This document shows positions 8,456 through 16,624 of a stretch of 64,000 nt of DNA, piece after piece; position 1 is the stretch's first letter; every line of letters starts with the position of its first letter. Source of the stretch: Acidovorax soli (GTDB lineage: Bacteria; Pseudomonadota; Gammaproteobacteria; Burkholderiales; Burkholderiaceae_C); NCBI RefSeq assembly GCF_900107605.1, contig NZ_FNQJ01000016.1:1-64000 (forward strand), given 5' to 3'. The notes beneath the pieces were generated by a model. The model ran no database searches. It saw only the letters and a list, made by a program, of their open reading frames with translations, and was not told the origin of the DNA. The position numbers and the translations under genes are program-made.

Positions 8456-10558
8456 ATGGCAAACGCTCAGGAAAAGATTGAATCGCTGTTGGCTCAGATG
8501 TCCGGTGGAAGCGACTTGGACCGGCTCAAGATGCTGCTCTACTACGGAGATCTCAGCGGCGAGTTCGAGGACGACGACGATTGGGCGCAGATTTGCCAGT
8601 TCGCCGTGGAAGCCGACGAGGAGCTGGGCGGATCGGAGCCGTATCTGGATCGCTATGCCGAGCTGGTCCAGTCCCAAAAATTTCCGGAGGCTATGCAGGC
8701 GATGGTCTACGACCTTCGCGACAACAAGATTTTTGCCGCCATGGCGATCCACCGCGCGGGGCTGCCAAAAGCCGCTCCGTTGGTGTCGGCTGCCGCTTAC
8801 AACAAGCATGCCTATCAAGGCTTGAAGGATGAATTCGCCGTTACCCGATTTCTCGTCTGGTCGGGCTTCGACATCAACGAGCCCAACCCAAGCACGGGCA
8901 TGACGGCCCTGCACAAATTCGCGTCGACCCAAGTTGCTCCCGGAAGCTATCCAAGAGCCGTCAAGTGGCTGCTTGAACATGGCGCAGATGTCGACGCGGC
9001 CAATGCGAATGGCGACACCGCGCTCGCTTACTTGTGCGCCACGGTCGGCTGGGGCGAAGCCCAAGATCAAACCTATGGCCTGCTGCTCGACGCGGGCTCC
9101 AACCCGTTCGCCCAATCCAAGGATGGGGCGACGCCATATTCATTGCTGGAGCAGTTGAACGCGCAGGAACCTTCGGAGCTGAGGGCCGCTCGAATCGAAG
9201 AGCTCAAAGAGTTCATTCGCCAAGCGGAACGGGAAGATGAAGAATCGGGGGATGAAGCCGATGGCGAATCGACCGAACTCTCGCCTTCGGAAAATTTGGC
9301 GAGAACCCTCCTGCAGATCAAAGGGGAGCTCGACGAAATTCGAGGCTTCTACGTAAACGAGCCAGAGGACGGAGACGACAGCGGCTTCGATCGCTCCAAT
9401 GGAGAGCAATACCTCAAGCGGCTTTACCAGTTGACGCTTGGCTTTGCGATCCGCAACAACCTCTTCGGCCGGCCTGAGTTCTACAGCCCTGAGGTCGTTG
9501 ATATCTTCAAGAATGATCTTCGATTCGCCTACCTGTTCGATCCCAGCCATGTCATGCCTGCCATGGACAGCTTCCACAAGGAGTTCGCTGCGAAGGTGTT
9601 TCTGGGCTTCATTCCAAGCCCTGGTCAAGAAGGGCTTGCGCAAGATGTCTTGAAAGAGTGGACTCTTTCGCCTGGCTTGCGCGAATTGGTGGCGGGTAAT
9701 GAAGACGAACCTGTCGACATGAATGCCTTGCTAGCCGAAGGGAGCCTTTGGGAACTTGAAAAGAGCTGCTTTGGGCGGGTCGCGCGTTTGGCCGCCACCA
9801 CTCAGTTGTCCCTGTTTGTCCAGTCAGGCTGGTGCGATCCATTCTTGGGCATCCCGCGCAAAGGTGCGGAGATCCCTGATGTCCTTTCGACTCGGGTTGC
9901 CATCCACATCCTCAACCGCCGCAAAGTCCGCGATGGCGTCGAAGGCCGAGCCCTTGGGTTCGCCCTGTTGAGCTTTGCGATGCAGCTTTCGCAAGGCCTT
10001 TTTTCCGGGCCTGGAATGCCAGAGGATGCATTTTCCGATGTGGATGCGGACGTTTGCTGCGTGGCCCTTGGCGACAAGTGCCGGCTGATTGCTGTCGAGT
10101 GGGGATTGAGCGAAGAGCCTTATCCAGCTGGCGAGGACGTGGTGTTGGAAAAGATCGAAATGTCTTCTGGACTCAAGGGGCTCATGGAAGCATTGCAAGG
10201 ACAAGAAGAGGAGCAAGGCAAGCCGGGCGAGGGTCAAGATCAGCAAGGACGCAACGATGGGGATGGCCCGACTGAGCCGACCCCGCCGCCACCGCCTGCT
10301 TCGCAACCCGGAACCACCGTGGGAACGCCTGGCGAAGAGGAAATTCCAATTGAGCTTCTCGAGGCGGCAAAGGCCTACCGCGCCAAAGGCGGGCATTTGG
10401 GCGCGATTGGCCGATGGGCCTTCAAAGACGATCCTGATAATCCAAACAAGCATGTCGAATTCGACATGAAGTGGGCAAGGGCGAAGATGGGCAAGCCTGA
10501 GGGCGACAAAATCATTGCTGAAGCTCGCGCAAAGGCCGCCAAGGACAAAGGCGGCTGA
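8456..10558 (+). CDS. Ankyrin-repeat protein paired with the OLD nuclease
   Basis: A 700-residue acidic soluble protein. Ankyrin repeats are visible at about residues 145-225 (GMTALHKFAS, VKWLLEHGADVDAANANG, YGLLLDAGSNPF, DGATPYSLLEQL). A charged segment (~240-285), a large domain I do not recognise (~290-580), a Gln/Pro-rich linker (~580-620) and a basic C-terminal module with IGRWAFKDDPDNPNK complete it. It sits 108 nt after the OLD gene with its own AAAGGAG site (8444-8450). Ankyrin domains usually bind proteins, so a sensor or regulator of the nuclease is a reasonable guess. Function unknown; the repeats are clear. Confidence 0.7.
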   Translation: MANAQEKIESLLAQMSGGSDLDRLKMLLYYGDLSGEFEDDDDWAQICQFAVEADEELGGSEPYLDRYAELVQSQKFPEAMQAMVYDLRDNKIFAAMAIHRAGLPKAAPLVSAAAYNKHAYQGLKDEFAVTRFLVWSGFDINEPNPSTGMTALHKFASTQVAPGSYPRAVKWLLEHGADVDAANANGDTALAYLCATVGWGEAQDQTYGLLLDAGSNPFAQSKDGATPYSLLEQLNAQEPSELRAARIEELKEFIRQAEREDEESGDEADGESTELSPSENLARTLLQIKGELDEIRGFYVNEPEDGDDSGFDRSNGEQYLKRLYQLTLGFAIRNNLFGRPEFYSPEVVDIFKNDLRFAYLFDPSHVMPAMDSFHKEFAAKVFLGFIPSPGQEGLAQDVLKEWTLSPGLRELVAGNEDEPVDMNALLAEGSLWELEKSCFGRVARLAATTQLSLFVQSGWCDPFLGIPRKGAEIPDVLSTRVAIHILNRRKVRDGVEGRALGFALLSFAMQLSQGLFSGPGMPEDAFSDVDADVCCVALGDKCRLIAVEWGLSEEPYPAGEDVVLEKIEMSSGLKGLMEALQGQEEEQGKPGEGQDQQGRNDGDGPTEPTPPPPPASQPGTTVGTPGEEEIPIELLEAAKAYRAKGGHLGAIGRWAFKDDPDNPNKHVEFDMKWARAKMGKPEGDKIIAEARAKAAKDKGG

Positions 10559-10600
10559 TCAGCGACAACCATTGGAGAGGCAGTCTGAGCCGGCTGCCTT

Positions 10601-11119
10601 TCAATGAGATGCCTTGGAATGCCTGAACTCCCAAGGCGGCTGGGGTTTGGGATCGCTCCAAAGCCCCTTGCCGGCCTCTTTGGCCGCTTTTTCGGCCTCG
10701 GCATAGGCCTGCCTGTCAGTCGGAGCCTGCTCTCGCTCATAGGCCTTGTAATGCCAGGCTAGGCCCAGCTCGACTTGGCGAAGTCCGCAATCGACGCCAT
10801 CGACCGAGAGCTGGCCGATGGTCCGGCCGTAGCGATCGAGCTTCTTCCATTCGACGCTGGCCGCCTTTCCGAATGCGCACGCCGACATGGCTTTCTTGGC
10901 TGCCTGGCCGAAGGCTTGCGCCTTCTCGGGGGCGTCGATGCCCGCGATGCGAATTTTGATTTGACGATGTTCGGCAGTGAGCAGGGTCACGGTGTCGCCA
11001 TCGGATACGCCAACGACCTTGCCATCCAGCGTATCGGCAACTGCGGCCATCGTCGCCATGCATAGCGACGCCATGGCGAGGGATTTGGGCCATCGGCCAA
11101 GGACGCGAGACGGGTTCAA
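10601..11119 (-). CDS. Secreted staphylococcal-nuclease-like thermonuclease
   Basis: A 172-residue protein with a signal peptide (about residues 1-27, basic n-region then a hydrophobic stretch ending in AAVADT) and one SNase domain. Seen: GDTVTL, KIRIAGIDAPEK and KLDRYGRTIGQL, which carry the Arg, Glu and Arg of the catalytic set. Such enzymes cut exposed DNA and RNA, here in the periplasm or outside. The predicted start is a TTG that overlaps the stop of the SRAP gene (TTGA); an internal ATG at 11074 would shorten the signal peptide. Last gene of a three-gene minus-strand unit (12446 to 10601). SNases are common on conjugative elements. Confidence 0.85.
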   Translation of the reverse strand: MNPSRVLGRWPKSLAMASLCMATMAAVADTLDGKVVGVSDGDTVTLLTAEHRQIKIRIAGIDAPEKAQAFGQAAKKAMSACAFGKAASVEWKKLDRYGRTIGQLSVDGVDCGLRQVELGLAWHYKAYEREQAPTDRQAYAEAEKAAKEAGKGLWSDPKPQPPWEFRHSKASH

Positions 11120-11781
11120 AACAGGCCTTGGGCTGCTGGGGCGATTGCTGCCATTCGATCCGAGGGATAGGGCTGCATGAAATCCATGCTGTCGGCTGCC
11201 GATGCCGCTAACCAGTCGCCATAGGCGGCTTCGGGCAGGATGACCACCATCCGTTTTTCGTCAGTCGGCTTGTGGAATGCCTTCATCAAATCGTGATGGT
11301 CGGCGTTGATGGTCAGCATCGTGTAGCTGTGAAGCCAGCTTCCATCGGCTTGCTTCCATGAATCCCACAGGCCCGCGATGCCCATGGGTTGGCCATCGGC
11401 TCGCTCGATTCGTGTGGACACGGCCTTGCCGCTTCGCCAATCCGGTTCGTAGATGGCTTGGGCCGGGATGATGCAATGCCTGGCCTTCTTCCAGGCGTCG
11501 CGGAAGCTGGGCTTCGAGGCAGCCGTCTCGCTGCGGGCGTTGTAGGTGTTGCGTGCCAGCTTGGCATCGGTCGCCCAATGCGGGATCAGTCCGAACGATC
11601 CGATGACAGCCTCGCGTTCCGGCACGGCCTCATCGCCGACATCGGCATGCGGATGCCTTCGGATGTAAGAGCCCAAATAGCCTGGCCAGAGGTCAACCTT
11701 GCCCGCCTCCTGGGGAGGGGCCGCCGAATACCGTTCGGCGTAGGTTTTCGGGTCTTTGATGCCTTCGTAATGCGCGCACAT
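11116..11781 (-). CDS. SOS response-associated protein of the SRAP (YedK/HMCES) family
   Basis: A 221-residue protein that begins Met-Cys; Cys2 is the nucleophile with which SRAP proteins crosslink to abasic sites in single-stranded DNA and so protect them. Also seen: the YNARSET segment with the conserved Asn, and CIIPAQAIYEP with the conserved Glu. The usual His of the I-H-D-R-M-P motif is not obvious: the equivalent segment here reads TDEKRMVVIL, which may alter crosslink reversal. It lies between a hypothetical gene and the thermonuclease and fits the DNA-damage theme with umuDC nearby. Confidence 0.88.
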   Translation of the reverse strand: MCAHYEGIKDPKTYAERYSAAPPQEAGKVDLWPGYLGSYIRRHPHADVGDEAVPEREAVIGSFGLIPHWATDAKLARNTYNARSETAASKPSFRDAWKKARHCIIPAQAIYEPDWRSGKAVSTRIERADGQPMGIAGLWDSWKQADGSWLHSYTMLTINADHHDLMKAFHKPTDEKRMVVILPEAAYGDWLAASAADSMDFMQPYPSDRMAAIAPAAQGLF

Positions 11782-11807
11782 TCGAGGATGTTAACTTTCC
11801 GCACGCA

Positions 11808-12446
11808 TCAGATTGATTTGCTCGGCTTGACTTTCACAGCAGCCAAAAGCGGAATCGCAGCCAATATCAATTGCTTTTCCCTTTCGCTGATCAGCATGGG
11901 GTCGTTGTTCAGAATGTGGTTCCAAATCGCTGGAGACAACGCCAATGCCGTCATCAGCGGCCTCATCCCGTTGGAGATGCCATTCGCTAGCGCTGGATTG
12001 GAGACGAAGTTGCTCATTTGTTTCGGAAAGACGGTGTCTGACATCATTCGCAAAGTGAGCGAGAAATCGCAGTTTGGAGGCCGGCCTGCTTCATCAGTCA
12101 CACTCAATGTGACGTTGCAATGCTCGGTTCTCAGGCTATCAACAATTGAGCTGATTGGCTCGCAAGCGATGCCAGCGAGCTCGTTGGTCAAGCCCTGCTC
12201 GTTTTTGCTTTGCAAAAGTTGGAATATGTAAGGTTGTCCGGAGGCGATCGCGTTTCCCATTTCTGGGTCGCGTATTGGAATTGACCGCTGCATCTTTCCG
12301 TTTTCCGAAACCACTATCTTGAATTCGCTTTTGTCGCCGGCTGTATGGATCAGCTCGATGGTTTTGTTTGGTGGTTTTAGGCGCTCGATTTGGAATTCCT
12401 TTGGAATTCGAGTTTTGTTTGCATCGAAAAGTCGTTTATTTGGCAT
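11808..12446 (-). CDS. Hypothetical protein
   Basis: A 212-residue soluble protein I do not recognise. It has a basic N-terminus, a middle part rich in Ser/Asn/Ile, and a mildly hydrophobic C-terminal stretch (about residues 185-205, LILAAIPLLAAVKV) that could be a membrane-contacting helix. The gene is noticeably more AT-rich than its neighbours, which hints at separate acquisition. It is first in a run with the SRAP and thermonuclease genes (26 nt gap) and divergent from the small gene at 12516. Confidence 0.55.
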   Translation of the reverse strand: MPNKRLFDANKTRIPKEFQIERLKPPNKTIELIHTAGDKSEFKIVVSENGKMQRSIPIRDPEMGNAIASGQPYIFQLLQSKNEQGLTNELAGIACEPISSIVDSLRTEHCNVTLSVTDEAGRPPNCDFSLTLRMMSDTVFPKQMSNFVSNPALANGISNGMRPLMTALALSPAIWNHILNNDPMLISEREKQLILAAIPLLAAVKVKPSKSI

Positions 12447-12515
12447 CGCGAAGTTGACAGGCTGAATTGGTTTTGAGATGGCTTATTCCATCTATTCAAA
12501 CTCATTGAAGGCGAT

Positions 12516-12791
12516 ATGTCGACAGGTTCCAGCATTGCAAAAATTCCAGAATTGCCAAAGCGCGCCAGCTTAGTCGACCTTGAGTGGGTCAGGGAGCGTT
12601 GCGCGCAGATTGGTTGCGACGCCGATGTCGAAGCATGCCTGCATGCAGAGGCTGAGTGGACTAGCGAGATGGGCAGAGCTCTTCGGTTCCGCGATGCGAA
12701 AGACCTCGATGAGAAGGAGTGGCAAGACTATCTGAGCAGGTTGAGGCGACGGCAAGCTGAAATTTGGGGGCAATTTTCACAGGCGGATTGA
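12516..12791 (+). CDS. Small hypothetical protein upstream of umuDC
   Basis: A 91-residue charged protein rich in Glu, Arg and Trp, predicted helical (segments RALRFRDAKDLDEKEWQDYL and SRLRRRQAEIWGQF). No family recognised. A weak GAAGG precedes the ATG. It ends 19 nt before the LexA-like box of umuD, so it is probably not in the same transcript. It may be a lineage-specific island gene. Confidence 0.5.
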   Translation: MSTGSSIAKIPELPKRASLVDLEWVRERCAQIGCDADVEACLHAEAEWTSEMGRALRFRDAKDLDEKEWQDYLSRLRRRQAEIWGQFSQAD

Positions 12792-12810
12792 ATCTATCCA
12801 TGGTTTGATG

Positions 12811-12826
12811 CTGGATGTAAACTCAG
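12811..12826 (+). promoter_or_regulatory. LexA (SOS) box upstream of umuD
   Basis: CTGGATGTAAACTCAG fits the CTG-N10-CAG core of gammaproteobacterial/betaproteobacterial LexA operators, with an AT-leaning centre. It lies 3 nt upstream of the GTG start of the UmuD-like gene, where a repressor would block transcription of umuDC. The match is in the sequence; LexA binding is inferred. Confidence 0.65.
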
Positions 12827-12829
12827 CAT

Positions 12830-13285
12830 GTGCAAATATACAGTTTTCAACCAAACTTGTGCGCTGACAGGCCCATTCCGGCCGGCGGCTCGCCCATGCT
12901 CCTGCATGAGTTGGTAGCGAGCGTGCGGGCGGGTTTTCCATCGCCGGCAGAAGACCTTGGGGCAAAGCGGATCGACCTGACGGCCAAGCTCATCAAACAT
13001 CCCCAGGCGACCTTCCTGCTGCGAGCTCGCGGGGATTCGATGCGCGAGGCAGGCATCTTCGATGGCGACGTGCTGGTGGTGGACCGGGCGATACCGCCAC
13101 GCAGCGGGCATGTGGTGATTGCGATCGTCGAAGGCGAGTTCGTCTGCAAATCGCTTTGGATGAGGGCAGGGCGGATGAAACTCAAAGCCGCAAACCCTTG
13201 CTACCCCGACATCGTTCCGCGCGACGGCCAGTCGGTCGAAGTCTGGGGCGTGGTTCTGCACGCCATCAAATCGCTGCAAGCATGA
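12830..13285 (+). CDS. umuD: UmuD-like SOS mutagenesis protein, self-cleaving
   Basis: A 151-residue S24 peptidase-like protein. The cleavage site lies in RAGFPSPAEDL (Ala34-Gly35); the catalytic Ser is in ARGDSM (Ser70) and the catalytic Lys in EGEFVCKSL (Lys107). After RecA-stimulated self-cleavage UmuD' joins UmuC to form the translesion polymerase Pol V. The start is GTG at 12830; the next ATG (12897) would leave only 13 residues before the cleavage site, too few for this family. It is followed by umuC, with 9 nt between its stop and the likely umuC ATG. Confidence 0.9.
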   Translation: MQIYSFQPNLCADRPIPAGGSPMLLHELVASVRAGFPSPAEDLGAKRIDLTAKLIKHPQATFLLRARGDSMREAGIFDGDVLVVDRAIPPRSGHVVIAIVEGEFVCKSLWMRAGRMKLKAANPCYPDIVPRDGQSVEVWGVVLHAIKSLQA

Positions 13286-13294
13286 GTGGCGCCC

Positions 13295-14596
13295 ATGTTC
13301 GCTTTGGTCGATGGCAACAACTTCTATGTTTCGTGCGAGAGGGTCTTCCGGCCCTCGCTTGAAGGCATCCCTGTCGTTGTGCTTTCGAACAATGATGGTT
13401 GTGCCATAGCCCGCTCAAACGAAGCCAAGGCTCTTGGGGTCAAGATGGCCCAGCCCTGGCATGAGATTAGGCACTTGGAAGAATCCGATGGCCTGGTTGC
13501 CCTCTCGGCGAACTTCGCGCTCTATGGCGACATGTCCGATCGGATGATGAGCCTTGCTGCGGGGCTTGGACCCACGCAAGAAATCTATTCCATCGACGAG
13601 AGCTTCATCGGCCTGGATGGCGTTCGAGGCGACCTGAAGGCCCGGTCCATGGCCATGCGTTCCCGCATCCTGAGTTGGATCGGCATCCCATGTTGTGTCG
13701 GGATCGGCCCCACCAAGACGCTGGCCAAATTCGCCAACAACGTCGCAAAGTCTGCTGAGCGAAAGCCTGGCAGCTACCCGGTTGAGCACGCCCAGGTCTG
13801 CGACCTCTCTAAGCTCGAACGGAGCCAGGTCGATGAGCTGCTGGAGGCGACAGATGTCGGCGACATATGGGGCATCGGTCCTCGCATTGGCAAGCAACTC
13901 CGTGAGGGCGGCATCGCGACCGCAGCAGGCCTTGCCCGGCTCGATCCGGCGACCGCCAGAGCTCGCTTTTCGGTCATGGTCGAACGGACTGTTCGGGAGC
14001 TTCGTGGCGTCGCCTGCATCTCTTTGGACGATCCAGCAGAGCCCAAACAGCAGATTGCTTGCACCCGATCGTTCGGGCGGCCTGTTGAGGCCTATGGCCC
14101 CCTTGTCGAAGCGGTATCTGAATTTGCGTCGCGGGCTGCGGAGAAACTTCGCTCGCAGTCGAGTCATGCTGGCGATGTCCTGGTGTTCATCCGCACAAGC
14201 CCCTTTCGCAAAGACCCGCAGTATTCCCGCTCGATCATCGTCCCCCTTCGCAGGCCATGCTCAGACACATCCGCCATCGTCGATGCGGCCCTGCTTGGCC
14301 TTCGTGCGATCTATCAGCCAGGCTTCAAGCTGGCGAAGGCAGGCGTGATGTTGATGGAGCTTCGTCCTGCTGCCCAAGAGCAATTCGAGCTGTGCCTGGA
14401 AGAACCAGAGGCCGGCAGGGACAAAGCCCGACTCATGCAAGCCCTCGACTCGGTCAATGACCGATGGGGCAGGGGCTCGATCAAGGTTGGCAGCGCGAAG
14501 ATCGGCCAGACCCCAAGGGATTGGTCGATGAAGCAACAAAGGCGCACCCCGGCATACACGACCGAATGGGACGACATGCCGATCGCCAGGTCGTGA
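13295..14596 (+). CDS. umuC: UmuC, Y-family DNA polymerase V catalytic subunit
   Basis: 433 residues, full family length (E. coli ~422). Seen: N-terminal [15 protein letters not shown] with the first catalytic Asp; [15 protein letters not shown]; the catalytic SIDES motif in [12 protein letters not shown]; helix-hairpin-helix [13 protein letters not shown]; and a C-terminal little-finger and clamp-binding region. It copies damaged DNA with low fidelity during SOS. A GTG nine bases upstream (13286) is in frame, but ATG 13295 aligns with the family N-terminus. Island- and plasmid-borne umuDC pairs are common. Confidence 0.93.
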   Translation: MFALVDGNNFYVSCERVFRPSLEGIPVVVLSNNDGCAIARSNEAKALGVKMAQPWHEIRHLEESDGLVALSANFALYGDMSDRMMSLAAGLGPTQEIYSIDESFIGLDGVRGDLKARSMAMRSRILSWIGIPCCVGIGPTKTLAKFANNVAKSAERKPGSYPVEHAQVCDLSKLERSQVDELLEATDVGDIWGIGPRIGKQLREGGIATAAGLARLDPATARARFSVMVERTVRELRGVACISLDDPAEPKQQIACTRSFGRPVEAYGPLVEAVSEFASRAAEKLRSQSSHAGDVLVFIRTSPFRKDPQYSRSIIVPLRRPCSDTSAIVDAALLGLRAIYQPGFKLAKAGVMLMELRPAAQEQFELCLEEPEAGRDKARLMQALDSVNDRWGRGSIKVGSAKIGQTPRDWSMKQQRRTPAYTTEWDDMPIARS

Positions 14597-14690
14597 AGCG
14601 GAATACCGTGAGCATGGAGAATGTCGGCGTGGTTAATTCGCGCTGATGGCTGCGACCATCACGCACTCGATTCATGGCAAAGGAGGCTCC

Positions 14691-14891
14691 ATGTGGCATG
14701 CATTTCTTGAAGACGACGAGGACGGCAACGTTTGCATTCACCTCGAAGACGACGATAGCCCGGGGGTTCGCGAGCTTTTTGGGCAAGTCGCGGTCGAGGA
14801 CGCTGAAGACGAGGAGCTCAACAACGAGAACGAACTGCTCGAAGAGGCTGAGCAGGAGGTCAAGCGGCGCAACGGGGACGAGGGTGACTAG
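14691..14891 (+). CDS. Small acidic hypothetical protein
   Basis: A 66-residue very acidic protein (MWHAFLEDDEDGNVCIHLEDDD, then a Glu-rich coiled-coil-like tail). The start is set by a strong AAAGGAGG at 14679-14686, 4 nt before ATG 14691; an upstream ATG at 14646 has no such site. Such short acidic proteins can be DNA mimics or anti-restriction factors, but nothing here proves that. Downstream of umuC on the same strand, 94 nt away. Confidence 0.6.
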   Translation: MWHAFLEDDEDGNVCIHLEDDDSPGVRELFGQVAVEDAEDEELNNENELLEEAEQEVKRRNGDEGD

Positions 14892-14910
14892 GGCCTTGCC
14901 CGTCACCAAG

Positions 14911-15426
14911 TCATGAAGTTCCGAGTAGTTCAGCTCTGATCGTTGCGGTGTCAGGCTTGTTCTTCGAGTTCCAGCGAACCGTCTTGTAGCCGGCGGAATG
15001 CAGCATTGCGTCTCGCTTGGCATCCTTGTCTGCGTCGTGGGTCTTGTCGTCAAGCTCAATGATGGCGATGACGGCGCCAGTCTTTCGATCCATGGCCACA
15101 AAGTCGATCATCTTCTGTTTGAACGTGCCTCGGGTTGCCAGCCATTTTTTGCCGTTTTCCTTTTTGGATATGGCGGGTTCGAGTAGAGCGCCCATGGACA
15201 CTTGCGGGCAAATGCGAAGCTCTGGAACGGCGGCTTCCAGCCTTCCAAGAAATTCAAGTTCGTTTGGCGTGAGGATGGGTTTTGCTTTGTAGCTCAGCGG
15301 CTCGTTGTCCTGCTCTTCTTCGGCTTGCTGCTGTTGCGCGGCCTTGAGCTTCGAAATGAAAATGAAACCACCGATGGCGGCTACGCCAATGGCCGCCAAT
15401 GGAAGAAGGGTTGATGCTGTGCTCAA
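14911..15426 (-). CDS. Membrane-anchored DUF2726 (restriction-endonuclease-like) protein
   Basis: 171 residues: an N-terminal membrane helix (about residues 5-25, LLPLAAIGVAAIGGFIFIS), a Gln/Glu-rich linker, then a DUF2726 domain (about 50-165): LTPNELEFLGRLEAAVPEL, QVSMGALL, KQKMIDFVAMDRKTGAVIAIIELD, KRDAMLHSAGY. The D-F-V...I-E-L-D core is the PD-(D/E)XK-like signature of this family. The initiation codon is TTG (15426). Converges on the small acidic gene. DUF2726 proteins are frequent on conjugative elements; substrate unknown. Confidence 0.75.
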   Translation of the reverse strand: MSTASTLLPLAAIGVAAIGGFIFISKLKAAQQQQAEEEQDNEPLSYKAKPILTPNELEFLGRLEAAVPELRICPQVSMGALLEPAISKKENGKKWLATRGTFKQKMIDFVAMDRKTGAVIAIIELDDKTHDADKDAKRDAMLHSAGYKTVRWNSKNKPDTATIRAELLGTS

Positions 15427-15769
15427 GAGGTGCTCCCGATGTCATGTCGGGCAAAGGATTTGCCCGATAGGCGAAAACACTCCCAAAGCCAGGTTGCCTG
15501 GTCAATATGGGCGACGCGAATCGATGAACCGCCTGTCATCTCCTTGTCGGCCGATGCGACTCGTCGCCACTTCCGATGGCAGCTATAGTTGCGTCTGAAC
15601 GCAAGTTCCCCTGCTTCACCTCCCTGAGCGGGGCCATTGCAATGACAGCGATGGTTTCCAGTCCGCCCGATGCGCAAGCTCGGCGGACTTTTCTTTGGGA
15701 TGGCCTCTCGCGTGGCGGTGAAGCATGCCTGAGGCGCCGCTGACCGTTCGCGGCCGTTCGGCACGGTCA
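15427..15769. other. 343-nt non-coding stretch with a terminator-like hairpin
   Basis: No convincing gene. An inverted repeat AGTCCGCC (15660-15667) and GGCGGACT (15682-15689) followed by TTCTTT is a plus-strand intrinsic terminator with no annotated plus-strand gene in front. About 75-100 nt upstream lies TATAGT (near 15585) that could be a -10 element. A short non-coding RNA ending near 15695 is possible but unproven. Confidence 0.35.
15660..15694 (+). terminator. Orphan intrinsic terminator
   Basis: An 8-bp perfect stem (15660-15667 with 15682-15689), 14-nt loop, then TTCTTT on the plus strand. The opposite strand has no T-run. No gene is seen to end here, so it either ends an unannotated RNA or is a relic. 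Confidence 0.4.
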
Positions 15770-16036
15770 TCAACGAAGCCCAAGCCTCGCTATGAAGCCA
15801 GCTAGCGACCGGGCCAATCGGCCCGTCCTGCTTCGCGGCGGCGACGGCTCGTCAACGCGGCCACCGGTTAGCCAATCGGGTCGCCGCAAGTTGGGGCAAT
15901 CCATTTCGGGCGTGGCTTCGATGAGGAGGTCCAACTCCTTTTGGAACTTAGCCTCGCTGATCGTCAACGGACTGGCGTCACGCGAGGATGGTTGTTGCAC
16001 ATCACTTGACAAAGCCTTCGTAGTATTTCGTTCCAT
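15770..16036 (-). CDS. Small hypothetical protein overlapping the GNAT-like gene
   Basis: An 88-residue reading frame that starts inside the 3' end of the GNAT-like gene (35-nt overlap) and reads on past it. Basic, Ser/Arg-rich C-terminus; a short helix-like segment TISEAKFQKELDLLIEATPEM. No family recognised. The overlap and strand suggest the third gene of an ART-GNAT unit, but it may be spurious. Confidence 0.35.
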   Translation of the reverse strand: MERNTTKALSSDVQQPSSRDASPLTISEAKFQKELDLLIEATPEMDCPNLRRPDWLTGGRVDEPSPPRSRTGRLARSLAGFIARLGLR

Positions 16037-16598
16037 CCCCTTTGTCCCCCTCGCGCTTTCGTTCGAGTCCCAAGCTCTCGTAGAGGGACGTCGAACGTCC
16101 GACGGCGTCGAGTCCGATGCCGCCGATGCTGCCCTTACTCTTAGCGCGTTCCGAGGCGAACTTCAACAACGCGTGAGCCACGCCCCTCACTTTCCCGGGC
16201 CGACGCAACAACCAGAAGCCCATCGATCTACATTTCGGATGGATGCCGATAAGATTTACAAGAACGAGTGGATTGCCGCTCAAGTCCTTCGCGCCCGCCT
16301 CTTGAAGAATCAAGACGCCAAGGGTGGGAAGCTCAGGGGCCAAGGCTCCGATGGGCCTCATCACCCAAATTGAGACTTTGAGTTCGGCCTTTGCCCTGCG
16401 CGCCTCAACCAGCGTCCAATCCCAACGGCGGTCGAGGTCCGCAGGACGAAGCCACTGTGGAAGCCTTCCCCACCAAGTTGACCTCTGGGAATACGTGCTG
16501 ATGTGCTCTTCGTCTTCTTGGAGAAGATCATCGCTGACTTCGACAGAGACTTCGCGCTTTGTGCCGCGCTCGGGCAAGGTGAATCTGAAAGTGGCCAT
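16002..16598 (-). CDS. GNAT-like acetyltransferase-fold protein
   Basis: 198 residues. The C-terminal half resembles a GNAT core: LVLVNLIGIHPKCR (beta4), RRPGKVRGVAHALLKFASE (acetyl-CoA loop and helix, R-G-x-A), then GGIGLDAVGRSTSLYESLGLE, the typical Y-x-x-x-G-F/L ending. The N-terminal half (EDEEHISTYSQR, RRWDWTLVEARRA) is not recognised. It follows the ADP-ribosyltransferase-like gene by 26 nt, so the two are probably co-transcribed. Whether it modifies, neutralises or works with that protein is unknown. Confidence 0.55.
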   Translation of the reverse strand: MATFRFTLPERGTKREVSVEVSDDLLQEDEEHISTYSQRSTWWGRLPQWLRPADLDRRWDWTLVEARRAKAELKVSIWVMRPIGALAPELPTLGVLILQEAGAKDLSGNPLVLVNLIGIHPKCRSMGFWLLRRPGKVRGVAHALLKFASERAKSKGSIGGIGLDAVGRSTSLYESLGLERKREGDKGDGTKYYEGFVK

Positions 16599-16624
16599 GG
16601 CCCATTTTCAGCTTTCTTCGACCA

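Noticed and set aside
6377-10558. Gabija system (GajA-GajB)
   Set aside because: The second gene has ankyrin repeats and no UvrD helicase motifs, so only an OLD-family call is justified.
12830-14596. umuDC as part of a prophage
   Set aside because: No phage structural or lysis genes are present nearby; island or plasmid origin is simpler.
15423-15773. Minus-strand frame of 116 codons in the gap before the GNAT unit
   Set aside because: No family, improbable composition, and it contains the terminator-like hairpin; treated as non-coding.
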